Source: Caldivirga sp. (GTDB lineage Archaea > Thermoproteota > Thermoprotei > Thermoproteales > Thermocladiaceae). From it: 8,303 nt of DNA. The notes under the pieces were generated by a model. It did no database searches and had not been told where the DNA came from. It saw only the letters and a program-made list of their open reading frames with translations. A program made the translations under genes and the position numbers. Where the stretch lies: contig JAPWUH010000047.1 in the NCBI GenBank assembly GCA_028275645.1, positions 1 to 8,303 of the forward strand, read 5' to 3'. Shown in pieces: positions 5,822-8,303 of the stretch (position 1 is its first letter; each line of letters opens with the position of its first letter).

Positions 5822-6983
5822 TATCCTCACCTTTAATCTCAACCATGACTATCCTCTTAAAGTCCTCCCAGGTGAGACTAACCCCGGAGTCCCCAAGCTC
5901 CTTTATCCTGCGTAGCACCCTGGAAACTACCTCGTTACTGGGCTCTACACCCAGCATCTTAAGTGCGTACTCCACTGAGTGCCTACCGCTGTGCTTGCCT
6001 AGTACTATCCTGCGGCTCATACCAACCATGGATGGGTCAATGGGTTCGTACGTTAATGGGTTGCTTAGGATGCCGTGTACATGTATACCGGATTCGTGGG
6101 AGAAGGCATTGGCGCCTACTATAGCCTTGTTAGGTGGTACAGGTATATTAAATAGCTTAGACACGGTCTCTGACACGTCCTTAATTTTCTCAAATCTAAT
6201 TCTAGTTCTGTAGCCGAGTAGGAATCTCACAGCTGAGGCCACCTCCTCGAGGGCCGCATTCCCAGCCCTCTCCCCAACCCCATTTATAGTGCCATGTACC
6301 TGGTCAGCCCCAGCCTCAACCGCGGCCACACTGTTGGCGACCGCCATGCCGAAGTCGTCGTGGCAGTGGACACTGAGCAGGTAATTTCCCCTCACCCTAC
6401 TTTTAATCAACTTAACCAACTGGGCCATTCTGCTCGGCCACATTACACCAACCGTGTCAGCAATGTCTAGCCTATCTGCCCCGGCGTCAACGACACTCTG
6501 GAACACTTTCACCAGGAACTCCAAGTCACTCCTAGTGGCATCCTCAGCGCTGAACTCCACGGTTAACCCATGGCTCTTAGCGTACTCGACGGCTGATACG
6601 GCACTTTCAATAACCTGCTCCCTGCTCATCCTCAGCTTATACTTCATGTGTATGTCGGATGTGGCTATGAATAGGTGGACAGCCTTAACGTCGGCGTCGA
6701 TGGCCCTATCTATATCGCTCCTAATTGACCTTGATAAAACTATGACCTCGGAGTCGGTCACTTCCCTACTTATCATCCTAATGGCCTTAAACTCGCCCTC
6801 ACTCACTGCAGGATACCCGGCCTCTATTGAGTCCACGCCAAGGTCTTCAAGCTTCATCGCTATCAGTAACTTCTCCTCAGGCTTTAATGCAACGCCGGGC
6901 GTCTGCTCACCGTCCCTTAGGGTGGTGTCCAGGAACCTAACGTACCTAACCCCAGTGCCACCTGAGGTTACGTCTTGAGCAAT
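5802..6983 (-). CDS. leuA: 2-isopropylmalate synthase-like enzyme, short form; start codon unresolved
   Basis: This enzyme condenses acetyl-CoA with a 2-oxo acid (2-oxoisovalerate if it is isopropylmalate synthase). The catalytic start FLDTTLRDGEQTPGV lies upstream of the only in-frame ATG (6857), so the gene must begin earlier. The frame is open to ATT 6983 and closed by TAG at 6986-6984, with no ATG, GTG or TTG between. Other marks, numbered from the 6857 ATG: SIEAGYPAVSEGEF (10-23), ATSDIH (65-70), EFSAEDATRSD (101-111), metal ligands H164 and H166 (SVHCHDD), NGVGERAGN (192-200) and HESGIHVHG (254-262). The frame totals about 393 residues and ends soon after the HxH region, so it lacks the LeuA C-terminal regulatory domain. 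Homocitrate (AksA-like) or citramalate synthase activity cannot be excluded; neighbouring leuB, leuD and ilvB favour the leucine pathway. The extent to 6983 marks the open frame, not a proven start. Confidence 0.85.
   Translation of the reverse strand: MAQDVTSGGTGVRYVRFLDTTLRDGEQTPGVALKPEEKLLIAMKLEDLGVDSIEAGYPAVSEGEFKAIRMISREVTDSEVIVLSRSIRSDIDRAIDADVKAVHLFIATSDIHMKYKLRMSREQVIESAVSAVEYAKSHGLTVEFSAEDATRSDLEFLVKVFQSVVDAGADRLDIADTVGVMWPSRMAQLVKLIKSRVRGNYLLSVHCHDDFGMAVANSVAAVEAGADQVHGTINGVGERAGNAALEEVASAVRFLLGYRTRIRFEKIKDVSETVSKLFNIPVPPNKAIVGANAFSHESGIHVHGILSNPLTYEPIDPSMVGMSRRIVLGKHSGRHSVEYALKMLGVEPSNEVVSRVLRRIKELGDSGVSLTWEDFKRIVMVEIKGEDNEGSRN
5825..5832 (-). promoter_or_regulatory. Shine-Dalgarno site that sets the leuB start
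   Basis: AGGTGAGG on the minus strand, inside the 3' end of the leuA-like gene, has its GGTGA core 5 nt before ATG 5821. This supports internal, coupled initiation of leuB in a two-gene message. Confidence 0.7.
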
Positions 6984-7014
6984 CTAGACCACCCTAACAG
7001 CCCCACCGGTCTAG
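6984..7014. repeat. Inverted repeat across the leuA-side transcription start
   Basis: CTAGACC (6984-6990) and GGTCTAG (7008-7014) are perfect 7-bp arms 17 bp apart. They lie between the TATA box and the leuA-like frame and bracket the predicted transcription start at 6992-6993. The left arm contains the TAG that closes the leuA-like frame. This is a candidate operator; in RNA only the left arm would be transcribed, so an RNA hairpin is unlikely. Confidence 0.45.
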
Positions 7015-7022
7015 GTATATAA
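7015..7022 (-). promoter_or_regulatory. TATA box of the leuA-leuB operon
   Basis: On the minus strand this is TTATATAC, preceded by an A-rich stretch. Its centre is 26.5 bp before a GTG at 6992, matching the 25.5 bp seen for two other leaderless genes in this window. That GTG is in frame with the leuA-like gene but followed by GTC and TAG. Confidence 0.55.
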
Positions 7023-7120
7023 GTTTTAAGCTCCGTGGAATTCAATAAATAACTGTAGGTTGAATCAATAGAATCACCTATACCTAACCGTTCACTGGTT
7101 ATTACACTGCATAGAATAGA

Positions 7121-7159
7121 TAGCCTAAGGGTAATGCTTAAAAAGGGGTGTATAGGCTA
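7121..7159. repeat. Inverted repeat upstream of ilvB
   Basis: TAGCCTA (7121-7127) and TAGGCTA (7153-7159) are perfect 7-bp arms 25 bp apart, flanking the TATA-like box at 7138-7145. A further TAGGCTA lies at 7283-7289, just before ilvB. They may be regulator half-sites; nothing more can be said from sequence. Confidence 0.35.
7138..7145 (+). promoter_or_regulatory. TATA-like box, possible distal ilvB promoter
   Basis: TTAAAAAG is centred about 27 bp before an ATG at 7169, so a transcript could start at that ATG and run into ilvB with a leader of about 130 nt. A rival TATA-like stretch at 7234-7247 would give a leader of about 35 nt. The box at 7277-7284 is too close to the ilvB ATG for a leaderless start. 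Confidence 0.35.
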
Positions 7160-7168
7160 CTGCAGTTA

Positions 7169-7198
7169 ATGAGGTGTCTTATTCTTTACGTACGATAG
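7169..7198 (+). CDS. Possible leader peptide upstream of ilvB (nine residues)
   Basis: ATG to TAG encodes MRCLILYVR, with four of nine residues branched-chain (Leu, Ile, Leu, Val), as in bacterial ilv attenuator peptides. It lies at the spacing expected for a leaderless start from the TATA-like box at 7138-7145. A GC-rich hairpin begins 5 bp after its stop, and ilvB follows about 100 bp later. An ORF this short with this composition can arise by chance, and leader-peptide attenuation is not an established archaeal mechanism for ilv genes, so confidence is low. Confidence 0.25.
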   Translation: MRCLILYVR

Positions 7199-7202
7199 GG
7201 AA

Positions 7203-7219
7203 TGGGCCTCAGGGGCCCA
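7203..7219 (+). repeat. GC-rich hairpin in the ilvB leader region
   Basis: TGGGCC and GGCCCA form a perfect 6-bp stem with loop TCAGG. It is the most GC-rich inverted repeat in the intergenic region. The following sequence AATACTTAAT is AT-rich but has no T-run, so ordinary archaeal termination here is doubtful. It might pause transcription, or be a protein-binding palindrome. Confidence 0.45.
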
Positions 7220-7299
7220 ATACTTAATCCAATGTAAAATAAATAAAGAATCTGCGGGGAATGGGTATACAGACCCTATAAATAGGCTAAGGGGTGGTT

Positions 7300-8303
7300 A
7301 TGGTGGTTAGGGCCGTTGATGCGCTGTCCGATGAGATTGTTAAAATGGGTATCGGTGAGATATTCGGCATACCTGGGGGCCAGATAATGCCGCTGTTCGA
7401 CGCCTTCTACGGCAAGGACATTAAGATATTCCTCTTTAGGCATGAACAGGGTGCCATACATGCAGCGGACGCGTACGGCAGAGTAACTAGAAGACCAGGC
7501 GTTGTCCTAGTCACCTCAGGGCCTGGTGCAACAAACCTGGCCACAGGCCTGGCCAACGCAATGATGGACTCGTCACCCCTGGTCGCCCTAACCGGGCAGG
7601 TCCCAACCTCAGTGTTTGGTAGGGATGCATTCCAGGAGACGGACATAATAGGACTCTCGATGCCCATAACCAAGCACACCTTCATGGTTAAGAAACCCGA
7701 GGACCTGGTGCCCATGTTTAAGGCAGCCTACAGGATAGCCACCGATGGTAGGCCAGGCCCTGTTGTGGTCGATTTACCTAGGGATATTCAGCTATCTGAG
7801 GTTAAGGAGGTGCGTGGTGAGGATTACATAAAGGTCTCCTATAAGGGTACCCCTGAACCTGACCCCGGGCTTGTGGCCTATGCCGTTAAGCTACTTTTAG
7901 AGGCTGAAAGGCCGGTGATGCTTGTTGGTGGTGGTGTCTGCTGGAGCAACGCCACTGAGGAGGTGTTGGCGGTGGCTGAAACGCTGTGGATGCCGATAGT
8001 CACCACACTACCTGGTAAGAACTGTGTGCCTAATAACCACCCACTTTTCATGGGGCCAGCTGGGATGCATGGGAGGGTTGAGGCTGACGCCGCAATAATA
8101 AACTCAGACCTCGTGCTTGCGGTGGGTACTAGGTTTAGTGACAGGACTGTGGGTGACTTTAGGGAGTTCCAGAGGGGGAGGAGGATAATTCACATTGACA
8201 TTGATAAGAGTGAGATTGGTAAGAACGTTAAACCGAGCGTGGGCATTATTGGCGATGCGAAGGCTACCTTAAGGATGATGCTTGAGCTGTTGCCTAAGGC
8301 CGC
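7300..8303 (+). CDS. ilvB: Acetolactate synthase large (catalytic) subunit, 3' end cut by window edge
   Basis: This thiamine-diphosphate enzyme joins two pyruvates to acetolactate (valine/leucine), or pyruvate and 2-oxobutyrate to acetohydroxybutyrate (isoleucine). The first 334 residues are present. They include FGIPGGQIMPLFDA (22-35), catalytic E49 in RHEQGAIHAADAYGR (47-61), TSGPGATNLATGLANA (72-87), TGQVPTSVFGRDAFQETD (98-115), RPGPVVVDLPRD (151-162), and the FAD/central domain with LVGGGV (208-213), VGTRFSDRTVGDF (275-287) and HIDIDKSEIGKNV (298-310). The C-terminal domain with the ThDP GDG motif lies beyond the window. The ATG at 7300 is chosen from the family N-terminus and a GGGGTGG Shine-Dalgarno at 7291-7297. 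It is transcribed away from leuA-leuB across a shared regulatory region. Whether a small subunit (ilvH) follows cannot be seen. Other ThDP oxidases share the fold, but these motifs are those of acetolactate synthase. Confidence 0.93.
   Translation, partial: MVVRAVDALSDEIVKMGIGEIFGIPGGQIMPLFDAFYGKDIKIFLFRHEQGAIHAADAYGRVTRRPGVVLVTSGPGATNLATGLANAMMDSSPLVALTGQVPTSVFGRDAFQETDIIGLSMPITKHTFMVKKPEDLVPMFKAAYRIATDGRPGPVVVDLPRDIQLSEVKEVRGEDYIKVSYKGTPEPDPGLVAYAVKLLLEAERPVMLVGGGVCWSNATEEVLAVAETLWMPIVTTLPGKNCVPNNHPLFMGPAGMHGRVEADAAIINSDLVLAVGTRFSDRTVGDFREFQRGRRIIHIDIDKSEIGKNVKPSVGIIGDAKATLRMMLELLPKA

Larger units (their letters stand above)
6984..7299. other. Divergent intergenic region between the leuA-like gene and ilvB
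   Basis: This 316-bp stretch has no full-size gene. It holds the leuA-side promoter (7015-7022) flanked by a CTAGACC/GGTCTAG inverted repeat, a possible ilvB-side promoter near 7138 with a nine-codon ORF and GC-rich hairpin, and further TATA-like stretches at 7234-7247 and 7277-7284. There are repeated words: TAGGCTA at 7153-7159 and 7283-7289 with its inverse TAGCCTA at 7121-7127; AAGGGGTG at 7143-7150 and 7289-7296; GGGAATGGG at 7198-7206 and 7257-7265. Positions 7030-7120 contain only a short direct repeat GAATCA (7062, 7071) and a loose TAGGT/ACCTA pair. Confidence 0.6.

Noticed and set aside
6454..6978. Plus-strand open frame of 174 codons opposite the leuA-like gene
   Set aside because: It is antisense to conserved catalytic motifs, with low-complexity Ser/Leu-rich composition typical of a shadow frame. 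The other plus-strand frames opposite leuB, leuD, the MBL-fold gene and the left-edge gene were dismissed for the same reason.
7203..7219. GC-rich hairpin as a bacterial-type intrinsic terminator
   Set aside because: No T-run follows on either strand, so I list it only as a hairpin.
7277..7284. TATAAATA as the ilvB promoter
   Set aside because: It is centred only about 20 bp before the ATG, so transcription would start inside the gene. It would work only if translation began further downstream, which the family N-terminus argues against.
7276..7715. Minus-strand frames opposite ilvB (61 and 102 codons)
   Set aside because: They lie across the conserved acetolactate synthase N-terminal motifs and show no family features or promoter.
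1..8303. CRISPR array, insertion sequence or integration site
   Set aside because: No regularly spaced repeats, transposase frame, terminal inverted repeats with target duplication, or tRNA-end duplication were seen.

Overview
The window looks like chromosomal DNA from a hyperthermophilic crenarchaeon. A Caldivirga/Vulcanisaeta-type member of the Thermoproteales is my best guess, but this is inference. The reasons are the mid-range GC, heavy use of AGG and ATA codons, GTG/TTG starts, and TATA boxes lying 25-27 bp before start codons (leaderless mRNAs). The LeuB also closely resembles the Sulfolobus-type archaeal enzyme.

Layout: everything from 1 to about 6990 that I can support is on the minus strand. 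From right to left it holds a short-form isopropylmalate/homocitrate synthase-like gene (leuA-like) overlapping leuB, a frameshifted DsrE-like remnant, leuD, a stand-alone class-II glutamine amidotransferase, a two-gene unit (zinc alcohol dehydrogenase plus a metallo-beta-lactamase-fold protein), and an unrecognised gene running off the left edge. On the plus strand an acetolactate synthase large-subunit gene (ilvB) starts at 7300 and runs off the right edge. A 316-bp intergenic region divides it from the leuA-like gene.

How the genes work together: ilvB makes the acetolactate precursor of valine and leucine. The leuA-like enzyme, LeuD and LeuB supply the condensation, isomerisation and oxidative decarboxylation steps of leucine (or a related chain-elongation) synthesis. 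The large isomerase subunit (leuC) is not in the window. The left half (dehydrogenase, MBL-fold protein, amidotransferase, unknown gene) has no obvious tie to this pathway.

Most unusual points: (1) the leuA-like frame reaches the catalytic motif without an ATG, GTG or TTG start, while a GTG exactly at the predicted transcription start is in frame but followed two codons later by TAG; (2) a possible nine-residue leader peptide containing Leu, Ile, Leu and Val precedes a GC-rich hairpin upstream of ilvB; (3) a 27-bp, one-mismatch palindrome covers the leuD TATA box; (4) the MBL-fold protein has lost most of its metal ligands; (5) the DsrE-like gene carries a frameshift. No RNA genes, CRISPR arrays or insertion sequences were seen.
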